The position numbers and the translations under genes are program-made. A stretch of DNA of 64,000 nucleotides from JAJDUF01 sp965214295 (GTDB lineage Bacteria; Chloroflexota; UBA11872; UBA12225; JAJDUF01), in assembly GCA_965214295.1 (NCBI GenBank), contig OZ243944.1, forward strand, positions 2,790,001-2,854,000, read 5' to 3'. How positions within the stretch are numbered: the first letter of the stretch is position 1; the number at the start of each line of letters is the position of its first letter. The notes beneath the pieces were generated by a model, which was not told the origin of the DNA, ran no database searches, and was given only the letters and a program-made list of their open reading frames with translations. This document shows, piece after piece, positions 17,186-25,282 of this stretch.

Positions 17186-17950
17186 CTAGGCCGGAACGAG
17201 GGCCAGTTCTTCCATCAGCTCGACGTTCTCGTCAATCTCGTCGAGGCTTTCCATGCCAAGCACAATAGCGTCCACGCAGCCGAGGTCCAGCACGTAGCGT
17301 AGCGCCCCGCGCACGTCGTGGGCGAGTTGGCCGCAGCCGACGACCTTCATGCCGTACACACCTTTGCCGGCCGCGTGCATCTGCTCGATCACGGGCACCA
17401 CGTCCGGCGGTGGGGCATCCATCTGTAACCCGGCGTAGTTGATACGCGCCAGTACCACCTCCACCCAGGGACTCACCGCCGCGGTGCGGAACGCACCGAA
17501 ATCGTGGCACGACACACCGACGGCCCGCACGAGACCGCGCTCCTGAGCGCGACTCAACGCCTCCATCGAGTCGGCAAACCTGCTCGTCCAATCCGCTTCC
17601 GTCAGGCAATGCAGCAGCACAATATCCACGTAGTCCGTTTCCAGCTCGCGGCAGAAGCGCTCGATGTCGGCCGTCACCGTGGGACCGGTGCGGGCGGTAG
17701 TCTTACTCGTGACGACGACGTTCTCGCGCCCGACGTCTCGGAGCGCAGCGGCGGTCTGCGGATGCGAGCCGTACTGATCGGCTACGTCCCAAAAGGTGAC
17801 GCCGCGGTCGTAGGCGTAGCACAATAGATCGACGCACTCGTCGAAGCCGAGACGAGTCTGGTTCGAGTTGCCGGCCCAGCCAACCGTGCCGGTGCCGATG
17901 GCCAGTTGCGATGTGCGTATCCCGCTGCTACCGAGGGTAATCTGTCGCAT
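17186..17950 (-). CDS. Aldo/keto reductase
   Basis: A 254-residue member with LGSSGIRTSQLAIGTGTVGW, TFWDVADQYGSHP (Asp, Tyr), VVVTSKTTAR (Lys), YVDIVLLHCL (His) and a cofactor end GVYGMKVVGCG. ATG 17950 gives the normal N-terminus MRQITLG; the ATG at 17971 adds seven residues. It follows trpB on the same strand beyond a MITE-like repeat and takes the place where trpA might be expected, but the reactions are unrelated. Confidence 0.88.
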   Translation of the reverse strand: MRQITLGSSGIRTSQLAIGTGTVGWAGNSNQTRLGFDECVDLLCYAYDRGVTFWDVADQYGSHPQTAAALRDVGRENVVVTSKTTARTGPTVTADIERFCRELETDYVDIVLLHCLTEADWTSRFADSMEALSRAQERGLVRAVGVSCHDFGAFRTAAVSPWVEVVLARINYAGLQMDAPPPDVVPVIEQMHAAGKGVYGMKVVGCGQLAHDVRGALRYVLDLGCVDAIVLGMESLDEIDENVELMEELALVPA

Positions 17951-18003
17951 ACGGCGCTCCTTCTTGGGCACACCATCCTAGCACAAAGGCTCTTTCACCA
18001 TCA

Positions 18004-18127
18004 GGAAACCTTTGCAAAAGTCGTCATTCCCGCGAAAGCGGGAATCCAAAAACCGTCCCTCCTGGGTTGGCGGAGGTGAGTCGCCGCCACCGCTGTACGC
18101 CGTCTTGGAGGTTATGCAAAGGTCTCC
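18004..18127. repeat. MITE-like element with terminal inverted repeats
   Basis: The ends GGAAACCTTTGCAAAA (left) and, on the other strand, GGAGACCTTTGCATAA (right) are inverted repeats. Inside are the 25-bp hairpin unit (18023-18047) and a second imperfect dyad (CTCCTGGGTTGGCGGAG). A relative with the same order is at 37380-37527. It fills the space between trpB and the aldo/keto reductase. Confidence 0.75.
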
Positions 18128-18167
18128 TCAGAGAATACGGAGGAGTCCACTGCTCACGCTACCCCGG

Positions 18168-19385
18168 CTACAGCGAGACCCCGATAGCGTCGGCAATCGT
18201 GGTCATATCCTTGTCGCCGCGCCCGGAGAGGTTGACCACAAGCACGTCCGCCGGGTCGCGCTCACGCGCGAGCTGCGTGGCGTAGTAGACCGCGTGGGCT
18301 GGCTCTAATGCTGGGATGATCCCCTCGCTCCGAGCAAGCTGCTGCACGCCCTGCATAGCCTCGGTATCGGTCACCGCCACGTAGCGCGCGCGGCCGGTAT
18401 CGCGCAACAGGCTGTGCTCCGGGCCGACGCCGGGGTAGTCGAGGCCGGCCGAGACGCTGTGCGCTTCCTCGACCTGGCCGTGCTCATTCTGCAAGAGGTA
18501 GCTGTACGAGCCGTGTAAGACACCCGGCCGGCCCACCGTAAGCGAGGCGGCGTACTCGCCGGTACCTAGCCCGCGCCCGGCGGCCTCGACGCCGACCAAC
18601 TCTACCTCCGTGTCTCCGGCGAACGGATGAAAAATGCCGATAGCGTTCGAGCCACCACCCACGCAGGCCAGCACCACCTGCGGCAACCGCCCCATCCGTT
18701 CGAGGCACTGGGCACGGGTTTCCTTGCCGATCACGCTTTGGAAGTCGCGGACCATCGTCGGATACGGGTGAGGGCCGACCACCGAGCCAATCAGATAGTG
18801 CGTGGTGCGTACATTCGTGACCCAATCGCGGATGGCCTCGTTGATCGCATCCTTGAGGGTCTTGCTGCCAGTCGTCACAGTGCGTACCTCAGCGCCCAGC
18901 AGCTTCATCCGAAAGACGTTGAGTGCCTGCCGATGGATGTCCACCTCGCCCATATAGACCACGCACTCCAGGCCGAGCATGGCGCATACCGTCGCGGTGG
19001 CGACACCGTGCTGACCGGCGCCCGTCTCACAGATGATGCGCGGCTTGCCCATCCGCTGGGCCAGTAGACCCTGGGCCAGCGCGCTATTGATCTTGTGGGC
19101 GCCCGTGTGCGCCAGGTCCTCACGCTTGAGCCAGATCTGGGCGCCGCCGATGCCGGCAGAAAGACGCTCGGCATGGTATAGCGTCGTGGGACGGCCGACG
19201 TAGTGGCGCAGGAGATCGTTGAGGGTAGCATTGAACGCCTCGTCCCGTTGAATCGCCTCGTAGGCCGCTGTCAGCTCTTCGAGCGCCGGCATCAGCGTCT
19301 CTGGCACAAACTGCCCACCGTAGGGGCCAAAGCGGCCCGCTGATCCGATATCGGCCCGCGTGGTAGCTACCTCAGCTATCGTCAT
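18168..19385 (-). CDS. trpB: Tryptophan synthase beta subunit
   Basis: A 405-residue PLP enzyme that joins indole and serine. FGPYGGQFVPETLMPALEEL, the PLP lysine Lys98 in AHTGAHKINSALAQ, ETGAGQHGVATATVCA, GGGSNAIG and the substrate-loop features of TrpB1 are visible. AGGAAAGG precedes the ATG. It is the last trp gene here and has no trpA next to it, so channelled indole supply depends on a trpA elsewhere. Confidence 0.97.
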   Translation of the reverse strand: MTIAEVATTRADIGSAGRFGPYGGQFVPETLMPALEELTAAYEAIQRDEAFNATLNDLLRHYVGRPTTLYHAERLSAGIGGAQIWLKREDLAHTGAHKINSALAQGLLAQRMGKPRIICETGAGQHGVATATVCAMLGLECVVYMGEVDIHRQALNVFRMKLLGAEVRTVTTGSKTLKDAINEAIRDWVTNVRTTHYLIGSVVGPHPYPTMVRDFQSVIGKETRAQCLERMGRLPQVVLACVGGGSNAIGIFHPFAGDTEVELVGVEAAGRGLGTGEYAASLTVGRPGVLHGSYSYLLQNEHGQVEEAHSVSAGLDYPGVGPEHSLLRDTGRARYVAVTDTEAMQGVQQLARSEGIIPALEPAHAVYYATQLARERDPADVLVVNLSGRGDKDMTTIADAIGVSL

Positions 19386-19448
19386 CGTCCTCGTGCCTTT
19401 CCTGTCGGTGGCATCTCATTCCCCGTCCCCCTGACCAGTGGCTACTGG

Positions 19449-20171
19449 CTACTGGACTGGCCCCCTCCCTAGCCCTCTCCCGTGCTGACCCACCGGGGAG
19501 GGAACTTGCTCCCTGCCCCTGCGGAGCGGGGGAAGGGCCGGGGAAGGGGGCGTGGATGCGGTCGCTGCTCGCGCCGCGGCAACAAAGGCCCTGATCTTCA
19601 CCAGGTCCTCCTGTCCATCCGTCTCGATTCCGCTCGCTACGTCTACGCCCGCCGGCCGCACCGTGCGGATGGCCGCGGCCACGTTGCCGCTATGGAGGCC
19701 ACCGGCCAGCAACAACCGCCGCCGCTGCGCTAACCGCCCCGCTGCCGCCCAGTCACTTGTCTCGCCACTGCCCCCCCAGGAGCCGGGCACGGCAGCGTCC
19801 GCCAAGAGCAGGTCTACGTCGTAGTCGTCAGGGAGCGCCTCGCCCGCCGGTGGCCGCTCCGACAGCCGGACGGCCTTGATGACCGGCTGCACCACCTCCG
19901 CGCAGAACTCCGGTGTCTCGGCGCCACTGAGCTGTACCCAATCGAGACCGCAGCATTCGACCGTCGCGTGCAGCTGTGCCAAGGTCGGGTTGACGAAAAT
20001 GCCCACCGTCTGCGCGTGCTCCGGGAGCGCCCGGATAATGTCGCGTGCCGCCTCCGGGCTGATGTAGCGACGCGAGGAAGGCACGAAGTTGAACCCCAGC
20101 AGGTCGGCACCGGCCTCGACCGCCGCAATCGCCGCCGGCCGGGTACGCAGGCCGCAAATCTTGACGATCAT
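19449..20171 (-). CDS. trpF: Phosphoribosylanthranilate isomerase with extra C-terminal tail
   Basis: A TIM-barrel enzyme opening with IVKICGLRTRPAAIAAVEAG, then LGFNFVPSSRRYI, VGIFVNP, VQLSGAE, LLLAGGLHSGNV and the final VDVASGIETDGQEDLVKI. The family normally ends near residue 205; here 35 more residues (from about STPPSPALPP) follow, encoded by a GC-rich repeat-like stretch, so the tail is probably an accident of a lost stop codon. The start overlaps the trpC stop (ATGA). Confidence 0.95.
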   Translation of the reverse strand: MIVKICGLRTRPAAIAAVEAGADLLGFNFVPSSRRYISPEAARDIIRALPEHAQTVGIFVNPTLAQLHATVECCGLDWVQLSGAETPEFCAEVVQPVIKAVRLSERPPAGEALPDDYDVDLLLADAAVPGSWGGSGETSDWAAAGRLAQRRRLLLAGGLHSGNVAAAIRTVRPAGVDVASGIETDGQEDLVKIRAFVAAARAATASTPPSPALPPLRRGREQVPSPVGQHGRGLGRGPVQ

Positions 20172-20965
20172 CCCAGCAACTCGCGGATTTTCGTCGCCGG
20201 GTCAACACGATTGGCGAGCAGCGCCTCGCCGACGAGGATGGCGTCGGCGCCGGAGTCATAGACCTTCCGCACATCGGAGGCCGTGTGGATACCGCTCTCG
20301 CTGACGATGATCGTCTCTGGTGGGACCATCGCCGTCAACTGGGCCGTCGTAGCAAGGTCCACCCGGAACGATTGCAGGTCGCGGTTATTGATACCGATGA
20401 TCTTCGCGCCGGCCCACCGCGCTACCTCCAGCTCCTCGACGGTGTGAACTTCGACGATGGTATCCATGCCGAGGGCCTCGGCACACTCCACGTACTTGGC
20501 AACGTCGGCTTCATCCGTGGCCGCCACGATCACGAGGATGGCATCGGCGCCGGCCCCCCGGGCCTCGAAAATCTGATACGTGCTGACGATGAAGTCCTTG
20601 CGGAGGATGGGCAGTGCGGTCGCCGCGCGGGCGGCAGCGAGGTCCGCCAGCGAGCCGCCAAAGAAGCGCTCATCGGTCAGCACGGAGATGGCCGCAGCGC
20701 CAGCCCGCTCGTAGTCCCGCACAGTCGTAGCCACGTCGAGGTTCTCCACGATAGCGCCTGCCGACGGCGACCGGCGCTTGATCTCGGCGATGAGCTTGGG
20801 CTTCCCATCGGCTGGCGCCGGCGGCGGTCGCAGCGCCGCGGCGAGCGAACGAGCCTGCAGCGTGCGTGCCGCCTCATCCATCAGCTGCTGACGTGGTAGC
20901 TCCCGTGCCCGTGCCCGTACCTCGCGCCGCTTCGCCGCAATAATGGTGTCCAAGATGCTTCCCAT
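20168..20965 (-). CDS. trpC: Indole-3-glycerol phosphate synthase
   Basis: A 265-residue TIM barrel. MGSILDTIIAAKRREV is the family start; KPKLIAEIKRRSPSAG, AISVLTDERFFGGSL, PILRKDFIV, IIGINNRDLQSFRVDL and VSESGIHTASDV are the active-site strands. An in-frame ATG at 21001 overlaps the trpD stop and would add 12 residues; coupling favours it, family length favours 20965. Confidence 0.96.
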   Translation of the reverse strand: MGSILDTIIAAKRREVRARARELPRQQLMDEAARTLQARSLAAALRPPPAPADGKPKLIAEIKRRSPSAGAIVENLDVATTVRDYERAGAAAISVLTDERFFGGSLADLAAARAATALPILRKDFIVSTYQIFEARGAGADAILVIVAATDEADVAKYVECAEALGMDTIVEVHTVEELEVARWAGAKIIGINNRDLQSFRVDLATTAQLTAMVPPETIIVSESGIHTASDVRKVYDSGADAILVGEALLANRVDPATKIRELLG

Positions 20966-20997
20966 CGTGTCGTCGTCTCCCCCGCACCCGGCGGCAC

Positions 20998-22014
20998 TCA
21001 CCCCCCCACGCGCCGGCTCACCGCGATGTATTTGTCGAGCGCAGCGTTGGCCGCGCCGCTGTCAATTGAGGTGGCCGCCAGCGCGATGCCCTCGCGTAGG
21101 TCCGCCGCGCGATCCGCCGCGACCAACGCTGCCGCGCTGTTCAGCAGCACGATGTCCCGCTTTGGCCCGCTGTCGCCCATGAGCACCTGCCGCAAGACGG
21201 CGGCGTTCTCTTGAGGATTGCCGCCCCGAATCGCCGCCAACGGCGCCCGCTGCAGGCCCAGCTCCTCCAGCTCGATGCGGTACGTCTCGACGGACGAGCC
21301 GGACAGCTCATGGATGGTCGAAGGTCCGCTGATGCTCAACTCGTCGAGACCATCGTCACCGTGGACGACGAGCGCATGCCCGATGCCGAGTCGACCCAGT
21401 GCCGCGGCCATGCGCTCGGCGATACTCGCGTCCCCGACCCCGAGCACCTGCGCGCGCGCACCGGCCGGGTTTGTGAGCGGACCAAGGATGTTGAAGACGG
21501 TGCGAATGCCAATCTCGCGGCGCAGCGGCGTCGCAAACTTCATCGCCGGATGGTAAGCCGGCGCAAACATGAAGCCGAAGCCGGCCTCCTCCAAACACTG
21601 CGCCACCGCCACCGGCGTCAGCTCGCTCGGCGTGCCGAGCGCGTCGAGCACATCGGCGCTCCCGCACTCCCTGGTCACACCACGGTTGCCGTGCTTGGCC
21701 ACGGCCTGACCGGTCCCGGCAACGACAAAGGCGGCAGTCGTTGACACGTTGAAGTGGCCGGCGCCAATGCCACCGGTCCCGCAGGTATCTATCACCGGGA
21801 CCGCTGGCGTGACCTGCACGGCACGCGCGCGCATGACGGACGCGCAGCCGGCGATCTCATCTACGGTTTCGCCCTTGAGCCGCAGCGCCGTGACAAACGC
21901 GCCGAACTGCGCCGGTGTCGGCGTGCCGTCCATGATCTCGGTCATAGCCGCCGCCGCCTCGTCCTGGGATAGCGATTCACCCGCTACCAAGCGGGCGATA
22001 GCCTCTTGAATCAT
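20998..22014 (-). CDS. trpD: Anthranilate phosphoribosyltransferase
   Basis: A 338-residue enzyme adding phosphoribosyl to anthranilate. DTCGTGGIGAGHFNVSTTAA is the phosphoribosyl pyrophosphate loop, followed by KHGNRGVTRECGSADVLDAL, FMFAPAYHPAMK, LGPLTNPAGA and VVHGDDGLDELS. AAGGGGGGC lies before the ATG. It is 30 bases after trpG. Confidence 0.97.
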   Translation of the reverse strand: MIQEAIARLVAGESLSQDEAAAAMTEIMDGTPTPAQFGAFVTALRLKGETVDEIAGCASVMRARAVQVTPAVPVIDTCGTGGIGAGHFNVSTTAAFVVAGTGQAVAKHGNRGVTRECGSADVLDALGTPSELTPVAVAQCLEEAGFGFMFAPAYHPAMKFATPLRREIGIRTVFNILGPLTNPAGARAQVLGVGDASIAERMAAALGRLGIGHALVVHGDDGLDELSISGPSTIHELSGSSVETYRIELEELGLQRAPLAAIRGGNPQENAAVLRQVLMGDSGPKRDIVLLNSAAALVAADRAADLREGIALAATSIDSGAANAALDKYIAVSRRVGG

Positions 22015-22044
22015 TGCTGTCTGCCCCCTTCTGCTCTGCCCACC

Positions 22045-22626
22045 TCACTCCTGCCAAGCTCGTGCTTGCGCCAGGAAGTTGCGGAGCAAGTCTTTGCCAA
22101 CGGCCGTCATGATCGATTCGGGATGGAACTGCACCCCCTCAATGGGATGCTCGCGGTGGCGAACCCCCATAATTAGCCCGTTCTTGGTCTCTGCCGTGAT
22201 TGCCAGGCTCCCCGGCACCGTGTCACGCTCGATCACCAGAGAATGGTAGCGAATCGCCTCGAAAGGATTCGGGAGGTCCAGGAATACCCCGTGTCCGTCG
22301 TGGTGGATAGAGGACGACTTGCCATGCATCAGCTCGCCGGCCCGCACGATGCGACCACCGAAGGCCGCGCCAATGGCCTGATGGCCGAGGCAGACGCCGA
22401 GCAGCGGAATGTGCGGCCCCAGTTCACGGACCAGCGGCGTCGAGATGCCCGCCTCGTGTGGGGTGCAAGGCCCCGGCGAGACAACGATGGCCTCGGGTTG
22501 CCGCGCCGCCACCTCGTCAACGGTGATTGCGTCGTTACGGTAGACCTCGACCATTGCCCCCAGCTCACCGAGATACTGCACGAGGTTGTACGTGAACGAA
22601 TCGTAGTTATCGAGTACCAGGATCAT
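22045..22626 (-). CDS. trpG: Anthranilate synthase glutaminase subunit
   Basis: A 193-residue class-I glutamine amidotransferase. ILVLDNYDSFTYNLVQYLGE at the start, VSPGPCTPHEAG, the nucleophile in LLGVCLGHQAIG, and the catalytic His-Glu pair in GVQFHPESIMT. The ATG at 22626 overlaps the trpE TGA by ATGA, which fixes the start; a longer open frame upstream is trpE in another frame. It hydrolyses glutamine to feed ammonia to TrpE. Confidence 0.97.
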   Translation of the reverse strand: MILVLDNYDSFTYNLVQYLGELGAMVEVYRNDAITVDEVAARQPEAIVVSPGPCTPHEAGISTPLVRELGPHIPLLGVCLGHQAIGAAFGGRIVRAGELMHGKSSSIHHDGHGVFLDLPNPFEAIRYHSLVIERDTVPGSLAITAETKNGLIMGVRHREHPIEGVQFHPESIMTAVGKDLLRNFLAQARAWQE

Positions 22627-24233
22627 GTTAGCCCACCGTCCTGTTCTAGGTCGTCCGCTAGGTCGAGCGCCCGCAGGAGCGCCGCCGCCTTGTTCAGCGT
22701 CTCCTGATATTCCAGCGCCGGCACCGAGTCCGCGACCACGCCGCCGCCGGCCTGCACATGGGCAATCCCATCCTTGATGAGCATGGTGCGGATGGCAATG
22801 GCGGTATCGAGGTTGCCGTCGTAACCGAAATAGCCGACCGCCCCCGCGTATGGGCCGCGGTGCGTCGGCTCTAGCTCGGCGATGATCTCCATGGCCCGGA
22901 TTTTCGGGGCACCGGATACGGTGCCGTGCGGGAAGCACGACCGCAGCGCGTCCAGCCCGGTCTTACCCGCCGCAAGCTCGCCCTCCACGCGGGAGACGAT
23001 GTGCATGACGTGGGAATAGCGCTCGATATACATCAGGTTGGGCACATGCACCGACCCGACCCGGCAGACGCGCCCCAAGTCGTTGCGGAAGAGGTCCACC
23101 AGCATGATGTGCTCGGCCCGCTCCTTTTCGTCACCCAGCAGTTCCTCGGCCAGCGCCTGATCTTCCTCCGGCGTTGCACCGCGCGCCCGGGTGCCGGCAA
23201 TCGGGCGCGTCCGCACGTAGCCCTCTTCCACCTGCACCATCGTCTCCGGGGACGCGCCCACGAGGTACATATCGTCCAAGTGCAGGTAGTACATATACGA
23301 GGAGGGATTCACCATCCGTAGCGCACGGTAGACGTTGAACGGCCCAACGTCCAGCCGTCGGGAAAGCCGCTGGCTGGGCACCACTTGGATGATGTCGCCG
23401 GCAGCCACGTACTCCTTTGCCTGCTCTACCAGGTCGAGGTAGTCCGCCTCCGCGATGTTGGCAATGACACGGGAATCGGTGGCGAGGGACGTCCCAGGCA
23501 GTGGGTCGGTTGGGGCCGCCCTGGACGACAGCCCGGCCGGAAGCGGCGGTGCCGGGCTGTGGAGACGGCTAATGAGCGCCTCGATCCGGTCTGTGGCCTG
23601 CCGGTAGGCGGCGCACACGTCACCGCCGGCCCGCTCCATGTCGGCCAGCGCAATCACATGCATGGCGTGTTGGACGTGGTCGAAAGCCACGAGGCTGTCC
23701 ACGCCGAGCAACAGGCCGTTCGGAACCTGGAGATCGTCGGTCGGGGCTACCGGCAGCCGCTCGAAAGCGCAGACGGTTTCGTAGCCGATGTAGCCGACGA
23801 GACCGCCGACAAACCGCGGCAGCCCCGGTACAGTGACCTGGGTGCGGCTGTGCAGCAAGTCACCGATCAGGTCGAGTGGATCGGTATAGGAATACTCCTC
23901 GGTCGTGCTGCCCCCTGGGGCATCGAACCGTCGCATCCGGGCCTGACCTTCGTGGAAGCGCAGCACGAACGAGGGGTCGCAGCCGATGAACGAATAGCGC
24001 CCGATGCGCTCCCCGCCTTCCACGCTCTCCAGCAGGAAAGAATAGCGGCCGCGGGCAATCTTGCGATACGCCGACACAGGCGTCTCCATGTCCGCCAAGA
24101 TCGTCCGGGCAACCGGAATGAGATTCCCGCGCGGCGCCATCTCCTGTGCCTCAGCCAGCGTCGGCGTGTAGTGCCGCCGACCCACGCGCCAGCGCTGGGT
24201 GTGTGGTGATGGCTCAACCGTTGCTACGCTCAT
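22623..24233 (-). CDS. trpE: Anthranilate synthase large subunit
   Basis: A 536-residue chorismate-using enzyme. The N-terminal region has SAYRKIARGRYSFLLESVEGGERIGRYSF split over residues 50-80, with the Leu-Leu-Glu-Ser tryptophan-feedback motif. The catalytic half includes IQVVPSQRL, YMYYLHLDDMYLVGASPE, RTRPIAGTRARG, DEKERAEHIMLVDLFRNDLG and PHGTVSGAPKIRAMEII. ATG 24233 is chosen because the frame upstream runs into the terminator of the T-box leader. First gene of the trp operon. Confidence 0.97.
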   Translation of the reverse strand: MSVATVEPSPHTQRWRVGRRHYTPTLAEAQEMAPRGNLIPVARTILADMETPVSAYRKIARGRYSFLLESVEGGERIGRYSFIGCDPSFVLRFHEGQARMRRFDAPGGSTTEEYSYTDPLDLIGDLLHSRTQVTVPGLPRFVGGLVGYIGYETVCAFERLPVAPTDDLQVPNGLLLGVDSLVAFDHVQHAMHVIALADMERAGGDVCAAYRQATDRIEALISRLHSPAPPLPAGLSSRAAPTDPLPGTSLATDSRVIANIAEADYLDLVEQAKEYVAAGDIIQVVPSQRLSRRLDVGPFNVYRALRMVNPSSYMYYLHLDDMYLVGASPETMVQVEEGYVRTRPIAGTRARGATPEEDQALAEELLGDEKERAEHIMLVDLFRNDLGRVCRVGSVHVPNLMYIERYSHVMHIVSRVEGELAAGKTGLDALRSCFPHGTVSGAPKIRAMEIIAELEPTHRGPYAGAVGYFGYDGNLDTAIAIRTMLIKDGIAHVQAGGGVVADSVPALEYQETLNKAAALLRALDLADDLEQDGGLT

Positions 24234-24271
24234 CGCCTTACTTCGCCTCGACCTTCCTCCGGCCAGCCAAC

Positions 24272-24305
24272 AAAAAACCTCCCGTCCCCCTGGGACGAGA
24301 GGTCT
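24272..24305 (-). terminator. Terminator of the trp T-box leader
   Basis: On the minus strand GACCTCTCGTCCC pairs with GGGACGGGAGGT and six T residues follow. It is mutually exclusive with the T-box antiterminator at 24313-24326 and lies about 40 bases before trpE. Confidence 0.9.
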
Positions 24306-24600
24306 ACAACCTCCGTGGTGCCACCCAGCTTGAGCGCCTAACATCGTCAACGCGGCGCTCCACTCAGCGGGCGCGGAGCCGTTGATGTCGGCTCAATGCC
24401 CGGCGCCCATGGTAACGGGGGCGCGCTCCGTCGCCGCCTACTGCCGTCGGCCCATGCCATGGGCCGACTGGTTCGGGACGCAGCTCCCAGGCCCATTCCA
24501 CTCCGGCTCGATCACCGCCGTCACACCGGCAGGCGGCTCTCTGACATCGCGCGCTGGAGCGTACTCGCCCTGTTCGCAGCCTTTGCGACTATGCAACTCT
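24272..24600 (-). ncRNA. T-box riboswitch, tryptophan (UGG specifier)
   Basis: In the minus-strand transcript the order is: AGTA box (24562-24565 region, GAGTACGC), GATG box (24548-24545), AGAGAG (24542-24537), apical GCCGCC/GGCGG stem, specifier GAG-TGG-AA with TGG at 24500-24498, then the T-box GGGTGGCACCACGG (24326-24313) and the terminator. UGG is the tryptophan codon, agreeing with the trp operon it precedes. Uncharged tRNA-Trp binding should favour the antiterminator and allow trp expression. Confidence 0.92.
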
Positions 24601-24606
24601 ACCCGC

Positions 24607-24615
24607 AGTATACCA
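24607..24615 (-). promoter_or_regulatory. Extended -10 promoter of the trp operon
   Basis: TGG-TATACT on the minus strand, followed by GCGG, about 7 bases before the start of the T-box leader. The -35 is weak. Confidence 0.6.
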
Positions 24616-24637
24616 GAGCAGCGATCAGCCGCGAGCC

Positions 24638-24662
24638 GTCATTGCGGCGGAAGCCGCAATCC
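24638..24662 (+). repeat. 25-bp hairpin unit (GCGGC/GCCGC arms)
   Basis: GTCATT-GCGGC-GGAA-GCCGC-AATCC, just upstream of the trp promoter. Confidence 0.85.
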
Positions 24663-24687
24663 CTCCGCCTTTGGGCGCGGGCCACTT

Positions 24688-24721
24688 AAACCAAGAACCT
24701 GGCACAGTTTCCTGTGCCAGG
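24688..24721 (-). terminator. Terminator after the cold-shock gene
   Basis: A perfect 10-bp stem, CCTGGCACAG-GAAA-CTGTGCCAGG, followed by TTCTTGGTTT on the minus strand, 69 bases after the csp stop. Confidence 0.8.
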
Positions 24722-24789
24722 CCCGCGCTTCTCCGATGCGTAGTGCGTCGGTATTGCTCGGTGCGGGGTATCATCCCCCGCGTGCCCGG

Positions 24790-25005
24790 TTACCCGGTCA
24801 GCTCGACGTTGACGGCACGCATGCCGCGGCCGCGGCTGTCCTCTTCCAGGTCAAAGCTCACGCCCACCCCCTCCTGCAAGCTGTCGAAGGGAGTAGAAGC
24901 CATCCCGGAGGCGTGGAAGAAGACTTCCTCGCCATCCTCCTGTCGGATGAAGCCAAACCCGCGGTCGTAAATGATGCGGACAATAGTTCCGGTGTTCAAC
25001 TGCAA
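24790..25005 (-). CDS. Cold-shock domain protein
   Basis: A 71-residue single-strand nucleic-acid-binding protein. GTIVRIIYDRGFGFIRQEDG contains RNP1 (GFGFI) and VFFHASGM is RNP2. An AGGAGG site lies 4 bases before the TTG at 25005 and 10 bases before a second TTG at 24999; either may be the start. The longer open frame upstream is leader sequence. A 220-base leader and an own terminator make this a single-gene unit. Confidence 0.9.
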   Translation of the reverse strand: MQLNTGTIVRIIYDRGFGFIRQEDGEEVFFHASGMASTPFDSLQEGVGVSFDLEEDSRGRGMRAVNVELTG

Positions 25006-25233
25006 TATCCTCCTGCTGGTCTCTTGTACCCAGCTTCTGAGAGTCCTCATCCTGGGCGGCCCAAACTGAGGCGCGCCCCGTGGACTCGTTCTGGTGATGT
25101 CGGTCGGCGGTCAGTGCGCGTGGCTGCCCTAGCGCGGGGGTCTCATCGTCGGGCCGGCGTGCGCGGGAGCGCGGGCAATAAGAAGAGACTCTGCTGAGGA
25201 CTGTACAGGTGCTCTGAACCAAGACCGTGTAGT

Positions 25234-25242
25234 AGTGTACCA
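25234..25242 (-). promoter_or_regulatory. Extended -10 promoter for the cold-shock gene
   Basis: TGG-TACACT on the minus strand gives a leader of about 220 bases before the csp start, as is common in cspA-type genes. Confidence 0.5.
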
Positions 25243-25282
25243 CGTTTGCCCTGCTCGTGACCACTTTGCCTCCCTACGGCGC

